64,000 bases of DNA from assembly GCA_963712905.1 (NCBI GenBank), contig CAVQJU010000005.1, positions 62,001 to 126,000 on the forward strand, in the 5' to 3' direction. Shown one piece after another: positions 8,627 through 18,765 of this stretch (positions within the stretch are counted from its first letter, which is position 1; the number at the start of each line of letters is the position of its first letter). The DNA is from CAVQJU01 sp963712905 (lineage in GTDB: Bacteria > Acidobacteriota > Vicinamibacteria > Vicinamibacterales > CAVVIG01). A program made the position numbers and the translations under genes. The notes below the pieces were generated by a model that was given only the letters and a program-made list of their open reading frames with translations, did no database searches and had not been told where the DNA came from.

Positions 8627-11056
8627 TTGGCAAAACGGAAGAAGCCCTCCGAGCAATCCCTTTTCGACAACATCGACGCTGACGGCGGTTCGGAAGGGGG
8701 CCGCGACGCGGCGATCCGTACCTCCATCCTCTCGGGCGGCGGCGGCAACGGCACGAGCGCCGTCGCCCTTCACGAAGCCGCCCAGGCGCGCTACCTCAAC
8801 TACGCGCTCTCCGTCATCACGTCGCGCGCACTGCCGGACGTCCGCGACGGCCTCAAGCCGGTGCAGCGCCGCATCCTGTACACGATGTGGCAGCAGAACC
8901 TGACCGCCGACGTCAAGCACCGGAAGTGCGCGAAGGTGGTCGGCGACGTGATGGGCAGCTACCATCCGCACGGCGACTCGGCGCTGTACGAAACGCTCGT
9001 CCGGATGGCGCAGTCGTTCTCGCTGCGGTATCCGCTGGTGGACGGCTCGGGTAACTTCGGATCCCTCGACGGCGACAGCGCCGCCGCGATGCGCTACACG
9101 GAGTGCCGGCTCGCGCGGCTGAGCGACGAGATGCTCACCGAGATCGAGCAGGCCACCGTTCCGTTCCGGCCGAACTACGACGGCACCAAGACCGAGCCCG
9201 TCGTCCTGCCGGCAAGGCTGCCGAACCTGCTGGTCAACGGCACGACGGGGATCGCCGTCGGCATGGCGACCAACATCCCGCCCCACAACCTCGGCGAGGT
9301 GTGCACCGCGCTGATCAAGCTGCTCGACAACGAGGACATCGGCGTCGCCCAGCTGTGCCGCTACATCAAAGGTCCGGACTTCCCCACCGGCGGGCAGATC
9401 CTGAATTCCGCCGAAGAGCTGAGGCAGGTGTACAAGACCGGGTCGGGATCGATCCGGCTGCGCGGCACGTGGGACATCGGCCCGGACACGCGATCGACGA
9501 AGACGATCTTCATCGACAGCGTGCCGTACATGGTGAACAAGTCGCAGCTTGTGGAGCGGATCGCCGAGGTCGTCCTCAGCCGCAAGCTCCCCCAGCTGCT
9601 CGACGTGCGGGACCTGTCGACGGAAGACGTGCGCATCGCGCTCGAGCTGAAGAAGGACGCCGACGAGAAGATGATCATGGCGTATCTCTTCAAGCACACG
9701 CCGCTTCAGATCAACTTCGCGGTGAACCTCACGTGCCTGATCCCGACGGAGAACGTCGAGGTCGGGCGGCCCGAGCGGCTCGATCTCAAGCAGATTCTCT
9801 GGCACTTCCTGCACTTCCGGCTCGAGGTCGTCACCAAGCGGCTCGAACACGAGCTGGCGGCGCTCAAGAAGCGCGTCCACATCCTCGAAGGATTCGAGAC
9901 CGTCTTCGACGCGCTCGACGAGATCATCAAGATCATCAGGAAATCGGACGGCAAGGCCGATTCGGCCGAGAAGATCATGAAGCGGTTCGGCCTCGACGCC
10001 GAGCAGACCGACGCGATCCTCGAGCTGAAGATCTACCGCCTGGCGCGGCTCGAAATCCTCGTCATCCGCCAGGAGCTCGAAGACAAGCGCCGGCGATCGA
10101 GGCAGATCGCCGCGCTCCTCAAGGACGAAGCCAGCCGCTGGAAGATGGTGCGCAACGAGCTCGAAGAGATCAGCACGAAATACGGCGACAAGCGCCGCAC
10201 GTCCATCGTCAGCGACAGCGGCGAGCCCGAATATTCAGCCGACGACTTCATCGTCGAGGAAGACAACGTCGTGATCGTGTCGCGCGACGGGTGGATCAAG
10301 CGGCAGAAGGACGTGAAGGACCTGTCGACCACGCGGCTGCGCGAGGGTGACGCGGTGCTCGCGGCGTTCGCGGGCAGCACGCGGGCGACGTGCACGTTCT
10401 TCAGCAACTTCGGCGCGGCGTACACGTGCCGTATCATCGACGTGCCGGCGTCCACCGGCTACGGCGAGCCGATTCAGCGGCTCTTCAAGCTGAAGGACGG
10501 CGAGAAGGTCGTGGCCGCGCTCAGCCTGGATCCGAGGGCCACGGGCACCATCAAGCCGAAGAAAGAGGGCGACGCCGCTCCGGTGCACGCGGTGGCGGTG
10601 ACGAGCGACGGCTACGCGCTGCGGTTCAGCCTCGAGCCGCTGGTCGAGCCCAGCACGCGGGCCGGACGCCGCTACGCCCGCCCTGCCGGAGAATCGGAAG
10701 TGGTCGGCGTGGCCAGGGTCACGGGCCAGGAAATCCTGATTGCCGCCACAGCGGAGGGCCGCGGGCTGCTCTGCAAGGTAGGCGAGGTGAATTATCTGGC
10801 GGGACCCGGCCGCGGGGTTATCCTGATCAAGCTCGGTGACGAGGACCGCGTCCTCGGCTTCATCGCGTCGAGCGGCGACCGCGACCTGCTGACGGTCGAA
10901 ACCTCGCGCGGCGCCGAACAGACCATCAGCACGGCCAAATACGAGGTCACGGGCCGGGGCGGCAAGGGGCGGGAGCTCCTGCAGCGCGGCCAGTTCACGC
11001 GCGTGCTGTGGCCCACGCCGGACGCCCCCGCGATGTTCGCCGGCGCCGACGACTAG
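8627..11056 (+). CDS. Type II DNA topoisomerase, subunit A (GyrA/ParC family)
   Basis: The DNA-cleaving subunit of a gyrase or topoisomerase IV, 809 residues. The breakage-reunion domain shows YALSVITSRALPDVRDGLKP, QRRILY, GSYHPHGDSALYETLVRM and AAMRYTECRL, with the catalytic Tyr near residue 157. The C-terminal half holds beta-propeller repeats (IVSRDGWIKRQ and similar). A GRGGKG resembling the GyrA box sits at the very end (EVTGRGGKGRELLQRG) rather than in the first blade, so I do not decide between GyrA and ParC. The first residues are a low-complexity tail. The start is TTG at 8627. The B subunit follows after one intervening gene. Confidence 0.92.
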   Translation: MAKRKKPSEQSLFDNIDADGGSEGGRDAAIRTSILSGGGGNGTSAVALHEAAQARYLNYALSVITSRALPDVRDGLKPVQRRILYTMWQQNLTADVKHRKCAKVVGDVMGSYHPHGDSALYETLVRMAQSFSLRYPLVDGSGNFGSLDGDSAAAMRYTECRLARLSDEMLTEIEQATVPFRPNYDGTKTEPVVLPARLPNLLVNGTTGIAVGMATNIPPHNLGEVCTALIKLLDNEDIGVAQLCRYIKGPDFPTGGQILNSAEELRQVYKTGSGSIRLRGTWDIGPDTRSTKTIFIDSVPYMVNKSQLVERIAEVVLSRKLPQLLDVRDLSTEDVRIALELKKDADEKMIMAYLFKHTPLQINFAVNLTCLIPTENVEVGRPERLDLKQILWHFLHFRLEVVTKRLEHELAALKKRVHILEGFETVFDALDEIIKIIRKSDGKADSAEKIMKRFGLDAEQTDAILELKIYRLARLEILVIRQELEDKRRRSRQIAALLKDEASRWKMVRNELEEISTKYGDKRRTSIVSDSGEPEYSADDFIVEEDNVVIVSRDGWIKRQKDVKDLSTTRLREGDAVLAAFAGSTRATCTFFSNFGAAYTCRIIDVPASTGYGEPIQRLFKLKDGEKVVAALSLDPRATGTIKPKKEGDAAPVHAVAVTSDGYALRFSLEPLVEPSTRAGRRYARPAGESEVVGVARVTGQEILIAATAEGRGLLCKVGEVNYLAGPGRGVILIKLGDEDRVLGFIASSGDRDLLTVETSRGAEQTISTAKYEVTGRGGKGRELLQRGQFTRVLWPTPDAPAMFAGADD

Positions 11057-11183
11057 CGCCGGCGGGCACATGGAGGACAATGAACGCCGCCTCTTCGATA
11101 AGATTCGAAGTCGACTGCTGCGAAACAATTCGCCGGACTTCTCCGGTGGCTGCGGTCGAGTACATCACCAACAAGGAACCGAT

Positions 11184-12677
11184 TTGTCTTCCCACCACGA
11201 ACGCCTGAACATCGCCGTCTTCATCGACTTCGACAATATCGAAATCGGCGTCAGAACCACCCTCAACCAGCAATTCGACGTCGGCACGGTGCTCGAAGCC
11301 ATCAAGGAGCGCGGCGAGATCGTCAGCAAGATCGCGTACTCGGACTGGACCCGCGCCGGCGACTACAGCCGCCACCTGACGCAGCACGCCATCCGCCTGG
11401 TCCAGCGCAACCTGACGCCGGGCGGCGACAAGAACGGCGCCGACATCAACATGGCGCTCGACGCGCTCGAAATGGCGTTCACCCACCAGCACATCAACGC
11501 CTACGTCATCGTCGGCGGCGACAGCGACTTCCTGTCGCTCGTCGAGAAGCTGAAGCAATACGACAAGAAGGTGTTCGTCGTCGGCGGCCGCGCGTTCACG
11601 AGCATCATCCTGCAGAAGAACTGCCACGAGTTCATCGCCTACGAGAATCTCTCGGGCGTGCGCCGCGCCGCCAGCGCCGCTGCGACCGGGACAGCCAACA
11701 AGGGCGGCCGGCCGGCCACGCCGATCGCGGTGTCGCCCCTGGCGCAGGCGTACCCGATCGTGCGGCGGGCCCTCAAGATCCTTGCCGACCGCGAGGTCTC
11801 GCCACAGACCGGCCTGCTGAAGAGCACGCTGCTGCAGCTCGACTCCACGTTCTCCGAGCGCAACTACGGCGCGTCGTCGTTTCTGGATTTCGCCGAGAAG
11901 CTCGCCAACGCGGGCCTGGTGCATCTCAAGACCTCGGGCCGCAGCGTGATGGTCGAACTGAACCCGCAGTTCGAAGAGGGCGAGGCGCGGCCCGCGGTCG
12001 TCCCCGGAGAAGAAGCCGCGGCCGTCCCTCAGGCACCCCAGGCGGCGCCGGCGGAGTTCCAGCCGGGCGGCAGCCAGCAGACGCCACCGCCAGCCGCGAC
12101 CGAGTCCAACGCCGACGGCGTCCGGTTCGTCAGCGACGTGCTCCAGAAGGCCACCAGCGCGCGATGGCCGATGTACATCCGCAACGTGAAGCAGCTGCTG
12201 CGCGCGGCTGACAGCAGCTTCGACGAGCGCCGGTACGGGTTCGGCGGGTTGATGGACCTGCTGCGCGCGTGCCAGCGCGAGAGCCTCATGCGGCTCGAAC
12301 GCGACCGCCGTGGCGGCCTGCGCGTCTTCCCGGGCGCGGCTCTGCAGCGTCCCGCCGACGCCCAGGCTCCACAGGTCAGCGGCCTGCCTCAGCGTGACGA
12401 GGCGGCAGACGCCGATATGGACGAGGGCAGCGGTCAGCCGTTCGCGCCGATCGAACTTATCGAAACCGAGCCCGTCGAGATCAACGGCAACGTCATCGAC
12501 ACGACCGCCGAACTGCTCGGCCGCGCGAAGCCGCGGAGGCCGCGCGCCAAGGCGCCGGCGCCCATCACGACGCGAAAGGCCAGCCGCAGTGCCGGAACGG
12601 CGGGCCCGCGCAAACCCGCTGCGCGCCGGACGCGGTCGAAGAAAGCCGCGGCCGACTCGGGCGACGACAACAGCTGA
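11184..12677 (+). CDS. NYN-domain (LabA/PIN-like) protein with two OST-HTH/LOTUS domains
   Basis: The N-terminal domain is a NYN/LabA-type PIN-fold nuclease: NIAVFIDFDNIEIG, KNGADINMALDALE, AYVIVGGDSDFLSLV and KKVFVVGG give the acidic metal-binding residues. Two OST-HTH (LOTUS) modules follow (AYPIVRRALKIL...GASSFLDFAEKL and FVSDVLQKA...GFGGLMDLLRAC), a domain known to bind RNA. The C-terminus is basic and Ala/Pro-rich. I prefer the TTG at 11184, which has AAGGA at a good distance; an ATG at 11070 is in frame but adds 38 residues of non-family sequence. The ORF ends in a TGATGG overlap with the B-subunit gene. An RNA-directed nuclease or RNA-binding role is inferred from domains only. Confidence 0.85.
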   Translation: MSSHHERLNIAVFIDFDNIEIGVRTTLNQQFDVGTVLEAIKERGEIVSKIAYSDWTRAGDYSRHLTQHAIRLVQRNLTPGGDKNGADINMALDALEMAFTHQHINAYVIVGGDSDFLSLVEKLKQYDKKVFVVGGRAFTSIILQKNCHEFIAYENLSGVRRAASAAATGTANKGGRPATPIAVSPLAQAYPIVRRALKILADREVSPQTGLLKSTLLQLDSTFSERNYGASSFLDFAEKLANAGLVHLKTSGRSVMVELNPQFEEGEARPAVVPGEEAAAVPQAPQAAPAEFQPGGSQQTPPPAATESNADGVRFVSDVLQKATSARWPMYIRNVKQLLRAADSSFDERRYGFGGLMDLLRACQRESLMRLERDRRGGLRVFPGAALQRPADAQAPQVSGLPQRDEAADADMDEGSGQPFAPIELIETEPVEINGNVIDTTAELLGRAKPRRPRAKAPAPITTRKASRSAGTAGPRKPAARRTRSKKAAADSGDDNS

Positions 12678-14591
12678 TGGCATCCGCCGACTACACCGCC
12701 AAAGACATCACCGTTCTCGAAGGCCTGGAGCCCGTTCGAAAACGGCCGGGGATGTACATCGGCGGCGTCGGCTCGACCGGGCTGCACCACCTCGTCTGGG
12801 AAATCCTCGACAACGCGATCGACGAAGCCATGAACGGCTTCGCCTCGAACATCCGCGTGGTGCTCCACGAAGACGGCGCGTCGGTCACCGTGGAAGACGA
12901 CGGGCGCGGCGCGCCGATCGACAAGCACCCGAAGACCAAGCGCAGCGCGCTCGAAACGATCTTCACGGTCCTCCACGCCGGCGGCAAGTTCGAGCATGGC
13001 AGCTACAAGACCGCCGGAGGCCTTCACGGCGTCGGCGCCAGCGTGGTCAACGCGCTGTCGAAGGAGCTCGTCGCCACCGTCAAACGCGACGGCGCGCAGT
13101 GGGAGATGCGCTTCAAGCAGGGCAAGCCCCTGGGAGCGCTCAAGAAGATCGGACCGGCCAGAGGGACGGGAACGTCGGTGTACTTTCACCCCGACGCCAC
13201 GATCTTCCCGAAAATCGAGTTCGATCCGGCAGTCATCAAGGACCGTCTCGAGGTCGCAAGCTACCTGCACAAGGGCGTGAAGGTCGTGTTCGAGGACGAA
13301 GCCTCGAAGCAGAAGTACGATCTTCGAGCACGACGAAGGCATCGTCGACTACCTGAAGAAGATCGTCGTCGAACGCAGCGCGAAAGCCGTGCACGAAGCG
13401 CCGTTCATCCTGAACAAGGATGAAGGCCTCCGCCTGGACCTCGTGCTGCAGTGGACCGAGGCCACCGACGAGCACATCCGGTCCTACGTCAACGGCATCC
13501 CGACCGGCTCCGGCGGCACGCACGAAAACGGACTGAGGGCCGGCATCGGCAAGGCGGTCCGGAACTTCATCGAGACGCACAACCTCTCGCCGAAGGGCGT
13601 CACGCTGGTCGCCGAGGACATCCGGGAAGGCCTGACCGGCGTCCTCAGCGTGTTCATCCAGGAGCCGCAGTTCCAGGGTCAGACGAAGGATCGGCTGAAC
13701 AACCCCGAGCTGGTCTCGGCCGTCGACGGCGTCGTCCGGCCTGCGCTCGAACACTGGCTGAACCACAACATCAGCCTCGCCGAAGCGATCGTCGCCCGCA
13801 TCATCCTCGCCGCCCGCGCCCGCGAGGCGAGCAGAGCGGCTCAAGCCGAGGTATCGCGCAAGAGCGCCACGTCAACGCGCCTGAACCTGCCGGGAAAACT
13901 CAGCGACTGCACGAACTCCACGAGCGAGGGCAGCGAGATCTTCATCGTCGAGGGCGATTCGGCCGGCGGGTCGGCGAAGCAGGGCCGCGATCGCGCGCGG
14001 CAGGCCATCCTCCCGCTCCGCGGCAAGGTGCTCAACACGGAGAGCGCGTCGCTCGCGAAGGTGCTCGAGAACAAGGAGCTCACCGACCTGGTGACGGCGC
14101 TCGGTTGCGGCCTCGGCAAGAACTTCGAGCTGCCGCGCCTGCGGTACGGCAAGATCATCATCCTCGCGGACGCCGACTCCGACGGCAACCACATCGCCAC
14201 GCTGCTCCTGACGTTCATCTACCGCCATCTGCCGCAGCTCATCACCAGCGGCCACGTCTTCCTGGCCCAGCCGCCGCTCTATCGCATCGACATCGGCAAG
14301 GACACGCACTGGGCCCTGGACGATGCGCAGCGGGACGCGATCCTGAAGCAGCACGCGAAGAACGGCCGCGGGACGCCGGAGATCACGCGCTTCAAGGGCC
14401 TGGGCGAGATGATGCCGAAGGTGCTGTGGGAGACGACGCTCAACCCGCGGACCCGGCGGCTGCTGCGCGTGGACGTGTCCGATCAGATCGTGACCGATCG
14501 CGTCATCAACGAGCTGATGGGCAAGGACGCGTCGGCCCGCTTCCGGTTCATCATGGAACGTGCGGACGAGGCGGAAGAGCTCGACGTCTGA
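12677..14591 (+). CDS. Type II DNA topoisomerase, subunit B (GyrB/ParE family; frameshift near 13315)
   Basis: The ATPase subunit partnering the A subunit encoded upstream. The GHKL ATPase region has RKRPGMYIGG, WEILDNAIDEAMNG, VEDDGRGAPID and TAGGLHGVGASVVNALS. The Toprim region has IFIVEGDSAGGSAKQGRDR, ILPLRGKVLNTE and DADSDGNHI, and the end has TRFKGLGEM. One extra base near 13315 (after KQK) breaks the frame; removing it joins KQK to TIFEHDEGIVDYL. The gene is essential, so a sequence error is the simplest reading. The length of about 638 residues fits ParE or short GyrB proteins. Confidence 0.92.
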
Positions 14592-14593
14592 TC

Positions 14594-14620
14594 GTAGCGT
14601 CCGGCTTCAGCCGGACGTCA
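14594..14620. repeat. REP-like hairpin at a convergent gene end
   Basis: GTAGCGTCCGGC, TTCA and GCCGGACG form a near-perfect 8-bp stem with a four-base loop. The element sits three bases after the topoisomerase B stop and overlaps the stop of the convergent aminotransferase gene. It begins with GTAGCG like the longer element at 57853. Confidence 0.7.
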
Positions 14621-15802
14621 CCCGCAAATCGCGCGCAGGCCGGCCACGAGACGGCCGATGCCCTCGGCGACCGTCTCGCGCTGCAGCGCCCCGAACGCCA
14701 CCCTGAAATAACAGCCGTCCGTCATGCCGAACGCCGACCCCGGCGTCACGGCGACCTTGTGCTCGCGGATCAGCCGTTCGGTGAGCGTCATCGCGTCGAG
14801 GTCCGTGGCGATGCGGGGAAAGCAGTACATCGCGCCTTCGGCCGGTGGCACGTCGCACACGGGGCCGAGCGTGCCCAGCGCGTCCAGCACGATCTGCCGG
14901 ATCGTGGCCAGTTCGCGGACGTGCGGATCGCAGTACGGCCGTCCGACTTGAAGCGCCGCCAGGGCCGCGCGCTCGGCCACCACGGTCGGGCAGATCAGGA
15001 TCGTGTCCTGAATCTTCAACATCGCCGGCGTCAGGTCATCGGGGTAAACGGCGTATCCGATTCGCCACCCGGCCATGCCGTACGCCTTCGACAGCGAGTA
15101 GATCGACACGGTGTGAGCGGCGGCGCCAGGGAGCGATGCGGGCGACAGATGCCGCGCCGATCCGTAGGTGAAGTACTCGTAGGTTTCGTCGGAGATGTGG
15201 TACAGCCCGCGATCGCGGCACAGGTTGTTCACCTCGCGCAGCAGCGCCGGGGGGAACACCGCGCCGGTCGGGTTGTTCGGCGAGATCGTGACGATGGCGC
15301 GCGTGCGGTTCGTGATGGCGCGGCCAATCGCGTCGAGGTCCGGGCAGTAGTTGGCGTCGGTCCGGACGGCGACGGCCCGGCAGCCGGCCATCTGAATCGC
15401 CATCTCGTGATTGAAGTAGAACGGCACGGGCAGGATGATCTCGTCGCCGGGTTCGGAAATCGCGAGCACGGCGTGCATGAACGCCATGTTCGCGCCGGCG
15501 GTGACCATGATGGCGCTGGCGCCCGCGGCTTCGATCCCGTTGATATCATTCTCGGCGGCCAGCTTCGCCGCGATCCGTTTGACGAGATCGGGCCGTCCGG
15601 TGCCGCCGGAGTACTCGTGCGTGGTCGGATCGGTCAGGGCCTGCCGTACCGCCTCGGCCGCCTCTGGCGGCGGGCCGTAATGGACGATGCCCTGCCCCAG
15701 CGAGATCGTGCCAGGCACCTGCCGGATGATGTCGCCGACCACGGGAATAATCGGCGCCTGAACGCCGTCCATCCGCGTCACGGAACGAACGCTGTTCTGC
15801 AT
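14618..15802 (-). CDS. PLP-dependent aminotransferase, class I/II (fold type I)
   Basis: A 394-residue aspartate aminotransferase-superfamily enzyme. Motifs in order: TISLGQGIVHYGPP, HEYSGGTGRPDL, MVTAGANMAFMHAVLA, ISPNNPTGAVF, ISDETYEYF, SLSKAYGMAGWRIGYAV with the PLP-binding Lys, and a final Arg-containing substrate region (VTPGSAFG). It most resembles the broad group of pyridoxal-phosphate aminotransferases acting on amino acids; the exact substrate cannot be assigned. It is transcribed divergently from the asparaginase gene, with 39 bases between the two start codons. Confidence 0.88.
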   Translation of the reverse strand: MQNSVRSVTRMDGVQAPIIPVVGDIIRQVPGTISLGQGIVHYGPPPEAAEAVRQALTDPTTHEYSGGTGRPDLVKRIAAKLAAENDINGIEAAGASAIMVTAGANMAFMHAVLAISEPGDEIILPVPFYFNHEMAIQMAGCRAVAVRTDANYCPDLDAIGRAITNRTRAIVTISPNNPTGAVFPPALLREVNNLCRDRGLYHISDETYEYFTYGSARHLSPASLPGAAAHTVSIYSLSKAYGMAGWRIGYAVYPDDLTPAMLKIQDTILICPTVVAERAALAALQVGRPYCDPHVRELATIRQIVLDALGTLGPVCDVPPAEGAMYCFPRIATDLDAMTLTERLIREHKVAVTPGSAFGMTDGCYFRVAFGALQRETVAEGIGRLVAGLRAICG

Positions 15803-15841
15803 GGTGTGAATCGTGACTATTCTATGGCTCGAGGGTTAAAG

Positions 15842-16339
15842 ATGGAACCCATTCGCCTCCTCGTGACCGGCGGCACGTTCGACAAGCGGTACAACGAGCT
15901 GACCGGCGCGCTCTCGTTCGGTGAAACGCACCTCGTCGAGATGCTGCGGCTCGGGCGCTGCCGGCTCGACGTGTCGATCCAGACGTTGATGATGATCGAC
16001 AGCCTCGACATGACAGATGCCGATCGCGCGCGGATCGTCTCGGCATGCCGTCAGACGGGGGAGGCCCGACTCGTGATCACGCACGGAACGGACACGATGG
16101 TCGAGACCGCACGAGCGCTGGCCGAAGCCCTTCCGTCCGCGCTCGCGAAGACCGTCGTCCTCACCGGCGCGATGGTGCCGTACGCCTTCGGCAGCTCGGA
16201 CGGGCTGTTCAACCTGGGCAGCGCGCTCAGCTTCGCGCAGGTGCTTCCAGCCGGCGTGTACATCGCCATGAACGGCCGCTATTTCTCATGGGACCGCGTG
16301 CGCAAGAACCGCGAGACGGGCGTCTTCGAGAACCGCTGA
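15842..16339 (+). CDS. Half-size asparaginase-domain protein
   Basis: The product is about 165 residues and corresponds to the N-terminal domain of type I/II L-asparaginases (usually around 330 residues). It shows RLLVTGGTFDKRYNELTG with the nucleophilic Thr and ITHGTDTMVETA with the second Thr-Asp pair, and VVLTGAMVPYAFGSSDGLFN. The C-terminal domain is absent; a family of such single-domain proteins exists in other bacteria, so this need not be a truncation. I chose the ATG at 15842, seven bases after GAGGG; another ATG at 15824 is directly preceded by a -10-like TATTCT. Activity and substrate are uncertain. Confidence 0.82.
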   Translation: MEPIRLLVTGGTFDKRYNELTGALSFGETHLVEMLRLGRCRLDVSIQTLMMIDSLDMTDADRARIVSACRQTGEARLVITHGTDTMVETARALAEALPSALAKTVVLTGAMVPYAFGSSDGLFNLGSALSFAQVLPAGVYIAMNGRYFSWDRVRKNRETGVFENR

Positions 16340-16356
16340 ACCCTGAACCCTGAACC
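16336..16356. repeat. Heptamer tandem repeat (ctgaacc), 3 copies
   Basis: Three units overlap the asparaginase stop codon and end four bases before the stop of the convergent GNAT gene. The unit is a rotation of the ccctgaa unit in the right arm of the large mirrored array at 52584-52693. Confidence 0.8.
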
Positions 16357-16359
16357 TTC

Positions 16360-16957
16360 CTACGTCGTCATCTGCACGACTGTCTTCGCGCTGCGGTGGG
16401 TGCCCAGCACTTCGGAGTGCAGCTTCTTGCTGAGATACACCTTCGACTCGGCGTTGTCCGACGCGTTGCGTTCGTATTTGACGACTTCGAAGCGCAGGTG
16501 ATCGAGCGTGCCGCGCATCTCGTAGAACCGGTTCTTCGTCTTGACGACGATCTCGTCGAAACCCTGCTCGACCGCCCAGACTTCCTGCTGCTCGGTGAGC
16601 GCGCGGAAGTGGCCCTGGCCCGCGCCAGTCGCGCCTGGTGCCGCCGATCCACGTGTAGAGCACCTTCCGGCCGTCGAACTGCGACGTGATCGCGCAGCCG
16701 GTCGACGAGGTCGTTGAGCTTGGGCTCGGTCTCGGGCGACTGGATTTCGTGGGCCACCTTGAACGAGACCGGCACCACGGTCCCGCTGTCGTCGCCGAGG
16801 GGCGCGTTCGCGAGCAGGATGAGGTGGGCGCGGCCGGACAGGCGGCGCACGATCTCCGCGGCGGTCTTCTTGCGAGGGAACTCGCCGAAGAACTCTTCGA
16901 TGTACTGGATTTCGAGGGCGCCCTGCTCGAGGTCGTACTGGGTGATGTGGTATTCCA

Positions 16958-16958
<1 letters not shown>
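16360..16958 (-). CDS. GNAT-family N-acetyltransferase (two frameshifts)
   Basis: The ATG at 16958 overlaps the stop of the glutaminyl-tRNA synthetase gene (ATGA). The protein starts MEYHITQYDLEQGALEIQYI and contains VVPVSFKVAHEIQSPE. After an indel near 16690 it continues KVLYTWIGGTRRDWRG, and after another near 16625 QGHFRALTEQQEVWA, FDEIVVKTKNRFYEMR and LRFEVVKYERN. The RRDWRGQG segment is the acetyl-CoA-binding motif A. The total length is close to 199 residues. The acceptor substrate is unknown. Translational coupling to glnS suggests co-expression. Confidence 0.75.
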
Positions 16959-18684
<1,726 letters not shown>

Positions 18685-18765
18685 CTAGGGCAGGCACAAC
18701 ATTCTATAAGAACCGGCCCATTTAGATGAATTCGGAGGCCTGGCCGGCCGAACGGGCTCTGGAGA

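Noticed and set aside
12677..13423. Short topoisomerase B gene ending at 13423 as a real truncated protein
   Set aside because: The protein continues immediately in another frame with all Toprim motifs. One extra base explains the break.
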